From Dendrobium chrysotoxum (Eukaryota > Streptophyta > Magnoliopsida > Asparagales > Orchidaceae): 64,000 nt of DNA. The translations under genes and the position numbers were made by a program. The stretch covers positions 11,743,690 to 11,807,689 of the forward strand of contig CM034310.1 in NCBI GenBank assembly GCA_019925795.1, given 5' to 3'. The notes under the pieces are model-generated. The model was not told the DNA's origin. It did no database searches and saw only the letters and a list, made by a program, of their open reading frames with translations. Each line of letters begins with the position of its first letter. Within the stretch, counting starts at the first letter, position 1. Shown piece after piece: positions 50,114 to 61,184 of the stretch.

Positions 50114-50436
50114 TGGGAAATAGAGCAAGAGGGAGAATGATGGAGAATTAAAAATAATGAGAGAGGGGGAGAGAGAGGGAGAGAGAGTGAGAGGGAATAG
50201 AGCAAGAGGGAGAACGATGTATAATTTGAAATAATGAGAGAGGGTGAGATAGAGAGTGTGGTAGAAAGAGATAGAGCAAGGGAGAGAGAGAGAGAAAGAG
50301 GGAGAATTATGGAGAATTAGAAATAATGAGGTAGGGAGAGAGAGGGAGAGAGAGAGAGGAGAGAGAATTAGAGTAAGAGAGAGAGAGTGAGTGTGTGTGA
50401 GAAAGAGAGAGGAGTGAGATAGAGTAAGAGAGAGAA
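46417..50436 (+). repeat. GA-rich array, centre of inverted repeat (4 kb)
   Basis: Long (GA)n and GGGA tracts separated every 50-120 bases by a conserved word, gatggagaattagaaataat, present dozens of times. Segments of several hundred bases recur (for example 46690-46990 and 47760-48060), so blocks were duplicated. The plus strand is overwhelmingly purine. Minus-strand frames translate as S/L-rich low-complexity peptides and are not genes. The array is not itself inverted although it sits between inverted arms. Confidence 0.95.
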
Positions 50437-50878
50437 TGTTGACCTTTATTTTCATTCGAGTGCCCTTGAGGGCCTTTAATTAATTTAATCAACCCCCGTC
50501 GAGTCCAATTCGAGCTCGAATTAGCTTGAATTGAGTCAAAGTAGACTCGACCGTATCCGATTGAGCCCGATTAGTTTGCCTTAGGCCCGTCGAGGTTAAT
50601 TTGATTCGAGTGTTCATTTTATTTAAATTTAACTGGGTTAATTTGAGTAAATCAAATTGAATCCCAAATTGACCCAAATCGGATCTGATTGTAGGCTTGA
50701 TTTTAATCTAATATGCTTAATTTAATTTACTTATTTATTTATTTATTTATTTTTTCATTCTCATGAGCTTAAATTTATTCCTAAATCAAGCAATCAAACG
50801 GATGGCTAATTAAATCACCTTAATTCCCTCCTAATTAATCTTAGGATGAATCCTAGCCGTAGATCTAGGGCCTTAATC

Positions 50879-50888
50879 ATTTAAATAC
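50879..50888 (+). promoter_or_regulatory. Candidate TATA box, right arm
   Basis: atttaaatac, matching the left-arm site at 45872-45880 on the other strand. It is placed before a GC-richer leader. Confidence 0.4.
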
Positions 50889-51749
50889 TCTTTTAGGGCT
50901 TCATGAAGCGGGCTGGCTTCTTTTTCTTTTTTCTAGCCGCTCTTAACCCTAATTTTTCTTAGTGTGAGAGCTCTTCCAACATCTCCACATCTTCCTCCAC
51001 TCAAATTCGTTAGTAATATCTTGCCGGCCGTGAGATCTCCGGCGACCTGAGTCATTCCCCTTCCAAAGCTTCTGCCGTCCGATCCAAGGTGAATTGGAGT
51101 TCAACTTCAACTAGAGGAATATACGAGGATAATCTACAAGCTCAGATATTTTAAAATCTAGAAGATCTAACGGTAAGATTTTATCAAAACTTTAGATCTA
51201 GGTCACCACACTTAGATCCGTATATCTTTCTAATAAGCGCTTTTTAGAGCTTTTAAATACCTCCCCATGACTTTTATTCATGTTCTTAATCTACATTTAA
51301 AATTTCATCAAAATCAATAAAGCCATTCTTGAGAACGAAACCCTTTTTTTTTTTTAAATTTTAGGGTTATAGAATTCGGCGTACATGAATAGCATGAGTC
51401 GTTGATTTTCTCTTTCTTTTTTTTTATAAATATTTTATTAAAATTTAATACTTTTTTTTATAAAATATGTTTAAATAATTTAATAATTATTTTAAATACA
51501 TTAATTTAAAATTATATCTATTTTATGACGTATTTATTATTATTTAAAATAGTTTTAATTACTTAAAATCTAAACACTTAGTTAATACTAATAATTATTA
51601 AATACTTTTAAAATGATATTATTAAATATTTCTTTATCTATTTTATTTTAAAATAAATAAATAAATAAATAAAAAATAAGAAAAATTTTATTATTACTTT
51701 TCAATGATTTAATTTTTAAAATTATGTTAAAATATATTATTTTAAGTAA

Positions 51750-53060
51750 TTCTTAATTAGTTAATTGTTTAAATATCTTAATATTTAATCAAAAATTAAT
51801 TAATTACTTTCTAAAATAAAAAAAAATATTTTTTTTATTAATTATTTTGAAATATCAGAAAAATTATTATTATTTTTATTATTTAATTCGAATTAATAAT
51901 TACTTTTCTTTTTTAAATTATTCTAATTGATTAATTACCTAAATTATTTAATTAGGTATTAATTAATTTAAACTTTAAATACTTTCTAAATTTATAAAAA
52001 TTATTTTCTTATTGAATTATTTTGAAATCAGAAAAATTATTTTTTTTTTTTATTATTTAATTTGAATTAATAATTACTTTCCTTTTTGAAATTATTCTAA
52101 TTGATTAATTACCTATATTACTTAATTAGTCATTAATTAATTCAAAATTTAAATACTTTCTAAATTTATAAAAATTATTTTCTTATTAAATTATTTTGAA
52201 ATCAGAAAAATTATTATTTTTTATTATTATTTAATTTGAATTAATAATTACTTTCCTTTTTTAAATTATTCTAATTGATTAATTACCTAAATTACTTAAT
52301 TAGGCATTAATTAATTTAAACTTTAAATACTTTCTAAATTTATAAAAATTATTTTTTTTATTGAATAATTCTAAAATAAGAAAATTATTATTATTTTTTT
52401 TATTTTTTTTTTATTATTTAATTTCGAATTATTAATGATTTTTCCTATTTTTTTAAAATTATTTTAGTTTATTAATAACTTAAATTACTTAGTTAATAAT
52501 TAATTGATTTAAAATTTAATTATTCCTAAATTTATAAATAATAATTTTACTAAATTATTTTCAAAATCAGATTAATTTTTTTTTTAAATTTATTTAATTT
52601 TTTTTATTTTTAATAAATATTTTCTATTTTAAATACTTTCCTTAATTATTAATTACTTAATTTAATTAATTAATAATTAATTGATTTAAAATTTAATTAT
52701 TTTCCAAATTTCTAAAGAATCTCTTATTCCAATTATGTTAACATATCAGAGATTTTATTTATTTATTTGTTTATTTACTCTTTTAAATTTAATAAATATA
52801 CCTTATTTTAAATACTTTCCTTAATTACTTAAATTATTTAATTAATAATTAATTAATTTAAAATTTAAATATTTTTTAAATTTATAATAAATAATTTTAT
52901 TAAATAATTTTCAAAATTAGATAATTATTTTTGTTTTTTTTTTATTAATAAATATTTTTTCCATTTTAGATTATTATAATTAATTAAATACTTAGATTAT
53001 TTAATTAATAATTAATTAATTTAAAATTCATTTATTTTTCAAAACTTATGAAAATTATTT
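51750..53060 (+). repeat. AT-rich tandem repeat of about 174 bp
   Basis: The marker ttaattac(c/t)t recurs at 51931, 52105, 52279, 52472, 52649, 52821 and 52983. Intervals are 174, 174, 193, 177, 172 and 162 bases. The first three units are very alike (ttgaattaataattactttc, agaaaaattatt) and later ones decay. At least seven units are present. Confidence 0.8.
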
Positions 53061-56000
53061 TTATTAAATTACTTTAAATTCTAGAAACTTTAATACTTAG
53101 TTTAATTTAATTTGATAATTATTTTTAAATATTAATTATTTTGAAATTAAATAAAAATCCTTTTTAATACATTAAACTTCAAAAATTCATAACTAATTCA
53201 TTTTAAATCGGATTTTTATGTATAATACCTTAAATTTTTCAAAAAAATATGAAATTTTATTTAAAATTATTTTCTGGATTCAATTCTGTATTGTTTGGAT
53301 TATTTTCTGTGCTACCTAATTACTTAATTATTTGATTATTATTTAATTACTTTAAAATTAAAAATTAATTTTAAACAAGAAAATATTTTGAAACCCCTTG
53401 GTGGTGGCCAGTGGATCTCCTAGGGATATAACATGAAATCATTTTTAAACTATCTTATTTTAAAAATTATATATTTGTGTACTTAATACGTATGTGTATT
53501 TTAAATATTTTTAAAACTACATATATTATTAAATCCTTAATCTTGGGAGATCCACTTGGTGAAATCTTAAACCTAGGTTATGTATGTGAAGAGCAATTCA
53601 TGTGGGAGAAGGATTAGAGGGTGATTGTGTCCCAATCATTCACTAATCACTTCATTAGGTTTCTTTACTTAGTGTTTTCGTAGTCCTTGCATGTGTAGGT
53701 TGCACAAGCACTTAGCCTAGGCTCTCTTAGATCTAAGGACTTGATTGGTGTGTTTATATTTGCTGCATTTACCCTCTTTATGTTATGCCTAAGGGTTAGC
53801 TAACTCACTTTATTCCTGCTTAGTGTAGTGACACACTAAGGACAATAATTAAGGATTGTCTAGCGAACTTAGAATATTTCTAGGAGCTAGGATAGATCCT
53901 GGATTGCTGTGAAATGTTAAACACTAACATTTAGTGACATCTGGAACCCCATAGAATTTTCTAGGAATTTTCTGGACCCTTTAAAACACTTAATTAGCAA
54001 ACCCTAATTTACCTGTTAATTAAGCCTTTAAAATTTCAGAAAAATATAATAAATCCATTTTAGATCAGAAAAATACCTATAATGCATCAAACTCTCCAGA
54101 ATTTAGTCCCCAACCTTAGATAATTAGGGCCCCTTAATTGGACCTTAATCTGGACTTTAATTCAACCTTAATCAAAAATCACCTTTTTGCCTTAATTAAA
54201 TCATTAAAAATTATTAAAAATCCCAAATTTGCCCCAAACACTTGGGAACACTTTCTTAGGTCATTTTTGACCTTTGGGGCTGATTCCAATCAGTTTGGAG
54301 CTGATTTGGGCCAAAACCCCCAAAGTACCCCTAATTAGGCAATTCCGATAATTCATTTAATTGCCCCAACTTCTAAAAATCATAACTAATTACAGAAAAC
54401 TCCAAAATGGGCAAACTAAAAGACACTCAACTCTAATTAAAGCCTAATATTTATTTAAAATATTAGGTATCCAGAAATCAGCTTAAATTAAAAAGTCAAC
54501 TTTCTGGTCAACCGTAGCCTATAGTCTAGAGCCCGAAACTTCTAAAATTCATAACTTTGCGTAGGAAACTCCAAATCCAGCAAACTCAAAGGAATTCAAC
54601 TCACATTAGGGTCTAGTATTTATTAAAAATATTAAGATTCTAGAAATCAACTAAAATTAAAAAGTCAACAGTCCGGTCAAACTTAGTTCAAAACAAGACC
54701 AAGACTTCAGAAATTCATAACTTTGGATAGAAGAATCCAAATCGGGCATACTAACTGTCTAACTGATCAGGTTAAGACCTAGTATTTTATAGAAATATTA
54801 GCTGGTCATAAATACTCTTTAATCAAAAAGTCAATTTTGGACCCCCTTTTGCTTAGTGTATAAGTGGACCCCGAACCCCCTAAAACTCACTAATGCAATT
54901 TAAACTTTAAATATTATTACCCTAAGCATTAAAACTTACCTACATACCAAATTAAATAAAATGGATCTTAATTCGCTAATATTTATACTTTAATTAAAAT
55001 TTCCTTTTAGACCTACAACCAACCTTGATAGTAGGCAATTGTAACTAACTACCCAGCTTAGGATCTACCTCAGCTACACATCTTTTCACACACATCTAGA
55101 TGGTTTGTTAGGGCACCACTTCTAGACCTAGGCTAGGCTGGTGTTTACCTTTCTGTTGTGTGCCGAGATTTCTGAGATTTCACTGTATGTTGTGATTGAG
55201 ATGATGCTGGTGTGTTTGTTTACTTTTACTGCACTCTGGGAATTGATGTGATTGCACGATAGACTACCCATAGGTTAGGATCGATCTTGATACTAATGAT
55301 ACTTTCTGTAGGTGGCCATGCTCATGCCATGCTAAAATAAAGGGGGCAAAATTCATGATTTAAATACTAACATTGTTTCATGCAGATGCTCCAGAAATTG
55401 CTCAGCCCCCCTAAATAAATGAGGGCTAATTAAAATCATCATTATAAATTGCTACAGGTGCTCCAGAGCTTGCTTAGCCCTCAAATAATTAAGAGCATGG
55501 CCAAGTGTGGCTGTGATGAGTACTTTTATTTTTATATAAATTGTTTGGGATAATATAAACTGCTTGGGATGATTTTCATTAGGATAACCTTGCAGGAGAG
55601 TCTAGATTTACTGCTTTCATTTAATGTAACTATTTGTAATATTGGTTGAGAGTTGTGAAAGTCTATTTTGAGTGGGGATGCTGAAACCCAAATGTTGGAT
55701 GCCCAAAGAGAAAAGGACACCCAATATGAGGATAGTCCTTTTCTATTTGGGAATCCAAATTTGGATTATTCTACTACCCGAGGAGTCCAAGGAAGCTGAG
55801 GTCCAAGGAGTCCAAGGAAGCTCAGATCCAAGGAGTCTAAGAAAGAGAAGATCAAGAAGATGAAGACCAAGTGTATCCCACTCAAAATAACTTGCGTCAG
55901 TCTTAGGATTAGAAATCCAGGTTGTTGGCAGTGGTGCCCGGCCACTTTAATTTTTTGCAGACCCCGGGTTATAATTAAGGGCAGTTGGCCTATGGACATT

Positions 56001-56331
56001 TAATTGATTTGTTTAATTATGTATTATGCTTGATTTGATGATAATTGCGTATAGGTTATATGCTTTTCATAGTTTATTGGCGATCTGCATACCGCTTTTA
56101 TTTTAGCCTGGATTTTGTTAGGCTCTCTAAGGACTAAAACCTTTTCTACTCGCAACTAATATTTAAAATTTTAAGTTTTAAGCAATTTAGAAACTTAACG
56201 ACCTAGGGAATTGTTGGAATCGTCCGGGGTCACATGCATATTAATGCATTTCTCTTTCCTTCTATAAGACACTTCCCCGCCTGCGGGTAGAGTCCGGATA
56301 ATCTGACCTATGAGGATGAGGTGCCGGACTG

Positions 56332-56831
56332 NNNNNNNNNNNNNNNNNNNNNNNNNNNNNNNNNNNNNNNNNNNNNNNNNNNNNNNNNNNNNNNNNNNNN
56401 NNNNNNNNNNNNNNNNNNNNNNNNNNNNNNNNNNNNNNNNNNNNNNNNNNNNNNNNNNNNNNNNNNNNNNNNNNNNNNNNNNNNNNNNNNNNNNNNNNNN
56501 NNNNNNNNNNNNNNNNNNNNNNNNNNNNNNNNNNNNNNNNNNNNNNNNNNNNNNNNNNNNNNNNNNNNNNNNNNNNNNNNNNNNNNNNNNNNNNNNNNNN
56601 NNNNNNNNNNNNNNNNNNNNNNNNNNNNNNNNNNNNNNNNNNNNNNNNNNNNNNNNNNNNNNNNNNNNNNNNNNNNNNNNNNNNNNNNNNNNNNNNNNNN
56701 NNNNNNNNNNNNNNNNNNNNNNNNNNNNNNNNNNNNNNNNNNNNNNNNNNNNNNNNNNNNNNNNNNNNNNNNNNNNNNNNNNNNNNNNNNNNNNNNNNNN
56801 NNNNNNNNNNNNNNNNNNNNNNNNNNNNNNN
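56332..56831. other. Assembly gap (500 N)
   Basis: Exactly 500 Ns between the right arm and a GA array. True size unknown. Confidence 0.99.
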
Positions 56832-56865
<34 letters not shown>

Positions 56866-56975
56866 GGAGATAGAGCAAGAGCGAGAATTATGTAGAATTA
56901 GAAATAATGAGAGAGGGAGAGAGAGGGATAGAGAGAGAGAGAATGAGGGAAATGATGAAGAATTAGAAATAATGA
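56832..56975 (+). repeat. GA-rich array, left of the minus-strand LINE
   Basis: Same GA tracts and agaattagaaataatgagag word as the other arrays. It continues beyond the LINE at 63326, so the LINE appears to be inserted in it. Confidence 0.9.
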
Positions 56976-57051
56976 GAGCTGAACGTGTGCATTTTGCATT
57001 AAAAAGAAGAAAAGGAACTAGTTACAAGTAAACTATCAAAGCAAGAAAAAG

Positions 57052-57626
57052 CTATACCCTATCACTGTCCTCCCTCAACAAAGCCAACAATGTTGAGGGG
57101 AACTCACAATTATTCACATCATAAAAGATAAAACTACCATGTAATGCTAAATGGGCACAGCAATCAGCAGGCCTATTGTTATCCCGAGTAATATGTTGAA
57201 ATAAGACTTGCTTGAACTCCAACATGAAAGAGATATTCGGTCCACCCACCTTGAAGTGAGCCTTATTCTTTCGGTCAGTGGATCTCTTCAACCATCTTAT
57301 TGCATTTAAACAATCTCCTTCAATTATGATTCCCTGCACTCAAGCCTCCAATCCATAATCAGCTCCCTGATTGTAACCGCAGCCAAAATTTCCACTTGGA
57401 CAACATCCCAATGCTCACATCTCTTGCCAGCCGCCACTACAAGAGCACCAACCTGATCCCGAACAACCACACCAAGACCAGCTTGGTTAGATGGCAATAA
57501 TGATGCATCCACATTAAACTTTAGCCAACCTGGAGGGGGGGGGGGGGGGGGGGGGGCACCACAATTTGTGAGAAGGCAAACCAAGGGGCTGATTAGTGCT
57601 CCATTGCTCCAAAATTGGCCAGCCAT
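57052..57626 (-). pseudogene. LINE ORF2 RNase H domain (frameshifted from RT)
   Basis: Plant LINE RNase H (RVT_3 type). It starts at WLKFNVDAS just after a 22-G run (57535-57556, read as poly-proline codons), then VVVRDQVGALVVAAGKR and VQVEILAA. A one-base shift near 57330 leads to IIIEGDCLNAIRWL and finally RDNNRPADCCAHLAL. The four acidic positions (NVDAS, VEILAA, EGDC, PAD) are present. The frame differs from that of the RT part because of the G run, so an indel there detached the domain. Confidence 0.85.
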
Positions 57627-59400
57627 GTGTATTAGGTAGAGACGCCATCACCATAGCCGCAATCACAGTGGGAGATCTACAGGTCTTTCTATGCTTCATA
57701 TCATTTCTTGCCTTCCAAACCTGGTAAACAGAATAACAATAAATCCTACCCAAAGCAGGATTTCTGTCGGCAACACCCTCAAGCTCTCTAATCAAATCAT
57801 TCAACAAGTTGAACATGGGCAAAGCAAATCCCCACTTGCCAAGGATATCCAACACCTGTTTCAGCTTCATACAACTGGTTGTACAATGATCCAAAGTTTC
57901 TTCTTCCTCACAATTCCACGGACACAACTTAGTATCCGATAGCCTTCTATGAGCTAGCCAACAGCAAGTTGGGATAGCATTGCGAAGCAGCCTCCACCAA
58001 AAGAAACTTTCCCGTGGGTGCATCTTCAGTTTGTTGAACCAACTAAATTGATAGTTACCTGTACCAACCAGTTCCTCATAAGCCATAGCAGCCACTGACA
58101 TATTAGTAGTAGAACGGATTAGCTCCGGGCAATCCGTTCCATTCCCTTTGTTTGTCTCAATAGCCATAATACGCTGAGCCATGATCTTCCCAAAACATTT
58201 TTCAACACTATCCCGATTCCACTGTAAAGAATCACCTAAAAGAGTATTCACCTTAGAATTCTCCAACTCTTCCACGTTAACAAAGGTTGGCCATAATGCC
58301 AGTTTTCGATCCAAAATCCACGTATCCTGCATCACATCAATTAGCTGCCCATTGCCAATCTTCCACCTGATAACAGACTGTAAAGATTTAGCTCTATCTT
58401 GGATCACCTTCCAAGTTATAGAAGTCTTCCGGCAATGTAAGTTTCCAAGCAAACCATCCCCATACTTGGCATACAGTAGCCTATGCAACAAGGAGCTTGT
58501 GTGCTGCATGATGTCCCAAGCTAGCCGAGCACGAAGGGGCCCCTGCCAATGTACAAGGGAATGAAACCCCATCCCCCCAAGGCTCCTTGGTTGACAAAGC
58601 TCCTCCCACGCCACATAATGCATCCCTGCACTATTAATATCCTTTTGCCATAAAAATCTTCTGCTCAACTTTTCAATTGAGTTCAAAACTCCAGTGGACA
58701 CTAAAGTATGAGTCATCAAATACAAAGGGATAGTTAAGAGGGAAGTTCTGATCAATAGAGCCCTTCCAGCCAACGACAAATGCTTCTTCCCCCAAAGATT
58801 TGTCTTCTCATGAGCCTTCTTTAAAACATTGGAGAAATCCTTGGTAACCAATTTCCTCATAGTCAAAGGTAAACCAAGATACTCCAATTCGTTCACCTTT
58901 CTAAACCCAATCATCTTTGCAATAGACCGCTTCTTCCACTTTTGACATCTCTTATTAAAGAGGATAGCAGATTTGCCGTAATTGACTCTTTGTCCCGTCC
59001 AAACGCAATAACCATCCAAAAGCGGCAAAATCCTGGCAGCATTACTTCTATTAGCTTCAGCAAAGACAAGTATATCGTCGGCATATAAGAGATGTGTCAC
59101 AACATCAGCATTCTTAGCAATACGAATACCCAGCTGTCCTCCCCATTGCCTAAATACTTTAGATAGTAGCTCAGAACATAAAATAAATGCATATGGAGAC
59201 AAAGGGCAGCCCTGTCGAAACCCGCTTTGAGCTCTAATCCAATTTGTTCTACTGCCCTTAACAAGGATAGTAAACCGTGGGTTGGAAACACACTGAATAA
59301 CCCACAACAGAAACCATTCCGGAAATCCCATTCTCCTCATAACATGATTCAAAGTTTCCCTTGTCATACAATCGTACGCCTGCTCCATACACTTTAAGTG
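57514..59400 (-). pseudogene. LINE ORF2 reverse transcriptase, C-terminal half, and zinc-binding region
   Basis: One open stretch of 624 codons (59388 to 57514) holding RT blocks from MEQAYDCM onward: SGFRQGCPLSPYAFILCSEL, the intact catalytic HLLYADDILVFAEA, GQRVNYGKSAILF, and LEYLGLPLTMRKL. It continues through the thumb (SLAGRALLIRTSLLTIP) to the zf-RVT region FSWFNKLKMHPRESFFWW with downstream C/H residues (CPWNCEEEETLDHC). It ends in the proline run encoded by the G tract. The Met at 59388 is internal to ORF2. A small deletion near 59390 separates it from the preceding frame. Confidence 0.92.
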
Positions 59401-60664
59401 CCATCATTCCAGCTTTTTGGCACGAAAACTGGAATTTACTCACCATCTCCTGAGCAATCAATCCATGGCTTGAGATAGATCTTCCCGGAACAAAGGCTCC
59501 TTGTTCTTCACTAATGATACTGCTCAACACCAGTTTGAGTCGATTAACCAAAATCTTAGCCACTATCTTATAGTAAGATTGGCATAGACTGATAGGTCTG
59601 AACTTCGAAGGCACATTGGCATTATCTTGCTTCGGAATAAGGACCACTAAGGTATCTTTCCAGCTCTCACACATGGAGTTAGTTTCAAAGAAATGAACAA
59701 TGGCCCTAGTGACATCAAACTTAATAATTTCCCAATAGAATTTTAAGAAGGAAGAAGTAATACCGTCAATCCCCGGAGCTCTATTCTTCCCCAAATAGAA
59801 AACCGCTTGCCGAACTTCCTCCTCAGTGACATCCATATCTAAGCACACCTTCATATGATCTTGGATCTTATCAGCCTCCTGAAAAGCTGGCCAATCATCT
59901 AAAGAAATCTTTCTCGCCTTCCATTTAGTCGTGAAGAAGTTCCAGAACTCCTCCTGGATAAGACCCGGCTCCGTGATCCCTTCCCCACCCTGATTTTGGA
60001 TTTCCACAATACGATTGCCTCGTCTACGAGCAGAAGCATTCATGTGGAAGAAATGAGAATTCGTATATCCTTCCTCAATCCATCTAGTCTTCGCTCTTTG
60101 CCTCCACCAGGTGGTAATACGTCCCAAAGTAGTGTTCAGTTCAGCAGCCTTCCACCAAAGTTCCTGGTCCTGCATTTCATTCAAACCTTCATTAGAGCAT
60201 TCCATAAGTTGGAGATCTTCCATACGCTGCTCCAAAGATCTCTTAGTCTCCGTCAATACTTTGATCCTGTTACGGCTCCAGAAATACAAAGCTCTGAGAG
60301 TTCTAAGACTCTCACGATTAAGCACATCCGCTGGTTCCCCAAAGTCCTGCTTCGACCAATACTTCCAAACAATTCTCCATGTAATAGGGTAAGACATCCA
60401 GATGTCTTTAAATCTAAACCATTTAAGTCCAGATTTCTGAACTTGACCGGCCAAACAAAGTAACAAAGGGCAATGGTCAGATGCTAACCGAATGAGATGC
60501 TTAACAGAAGCCAAAGGAGCCACCCGAAGCCCTTCAGAATTCATCAGAAATCTGTCAAGTCTAACCCAGATTTTGCTATTTCCACTCTTGTTATTCGACC
60601 ACGTATACTTAGGCCCCACAAATCCCAGATGATGTAGATCGTTGTCCACCAGAAATTGAGACAT
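59390..60664 (-). pseudogene. LINE ORF2 endonuclease C-terminus and RT N-terminal half
   Basis: The frame open from 60664 begins with the end of the APE-type endonuclease (HHLGFVGPKYTWSNN, then LASDHCPLLL). The linker with WWRQRAKTRWIEEGYTNSHF follows, then RT blocks NRAPGIDGITSSFLK, LVVLIPKQDN, FRPISLCQSYYKIVAKIL and EEQGAFVPGRSISSH. Past about 59390 the reading frame leaves the RT family and ends by stop at 59258. The RT itself continues one frame over. Confidence 0.92.
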
Positions 60665-61149
60665 TTCGCTCCCACCGAATAGCTAAACCTCTTCCCACCT
60701 TTCTTCTCACTCTGATCAAGACAGCAGTTGAAGTCACCTCCAACTATGACAGGGAGATTAAAATTTACACAATCACTGATAACATTCCAAAGAGTACGAC
60801 GGCCATGATACTCTTTATTAGCATACACCACAGCTAGTACCCATTTCTGCATATCAGGTAACACCATCTGGCCAATCAGAACTTGATTGGTAGCTGTAAC
60901 GACTTCAAACTGAGTGGTATCCCTTCTCCACAAAGCTAAAATCCCGCCAGATTTTCCAACAGCTGGTTGATGAAAGAATTCCCATTCATTCCCAATCAGG
61001 CTATCCACCTCATATCTACATAAATCCTCTATCATGGTTTCAATCAAACCAACAAAACACACCTCATTGTTACCAATAATATTACGCAAGTAATTACCCG
61101 TTTGTTTCTTACGGGCACCCCTGCAGTTCCACACAAGAATGGAAGACAT
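60544..61149 (-). pseudogene. LINE ORF2 start: APE-type endonuclease
   Basis: The ORF2 start ATG is at 61149. The family opening SSILVWNCRGARKK carries the catalytic N. ETM (glutamate), VVYAN and VIVGGDFNCCLDQSEKKGG (the GDFN box) follow in order. The frame fails near 60665, where a one-base indel moves the family sequence to the next frame. ORF2 begins 33 bases after the ORF1 stop (61185), typical LINE spacing. Confidence 0.92.
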
Positions 61150-61184
61150 TAAGTAACCAGTGGGGAGGCGTCCCCGCCGCCAGT

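Larger units (their letters stand above)
50437..56331 (+). repeat. Right arm of large inverted repeat
   Basis: It starts TGTTGACC directly after the GA array and is cut by the N gap at 56332. It pairs in reverse complement with 40601-46416. In plus-strand order: a TTGA/TCGA-rich start, (TTTA)n near 50728-50750, a TATA-like site at 50879, a GC-richer leader (50980-51110), the AT-rich 174-bp repeats, and a conserved distal 2.9 kb (53400-56331). Open frames are short (54138-54338, 55672-55863) with no domain. Confidence 0.85.

Noticed and set aside
46319..50455. Minus-strand S/L-rich frames and plus-strand R/E-rich frames
   Set aside because: Low-complexity translations of (GA)n/(CT)n tracts. 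They overlap in several frames and have no domain.
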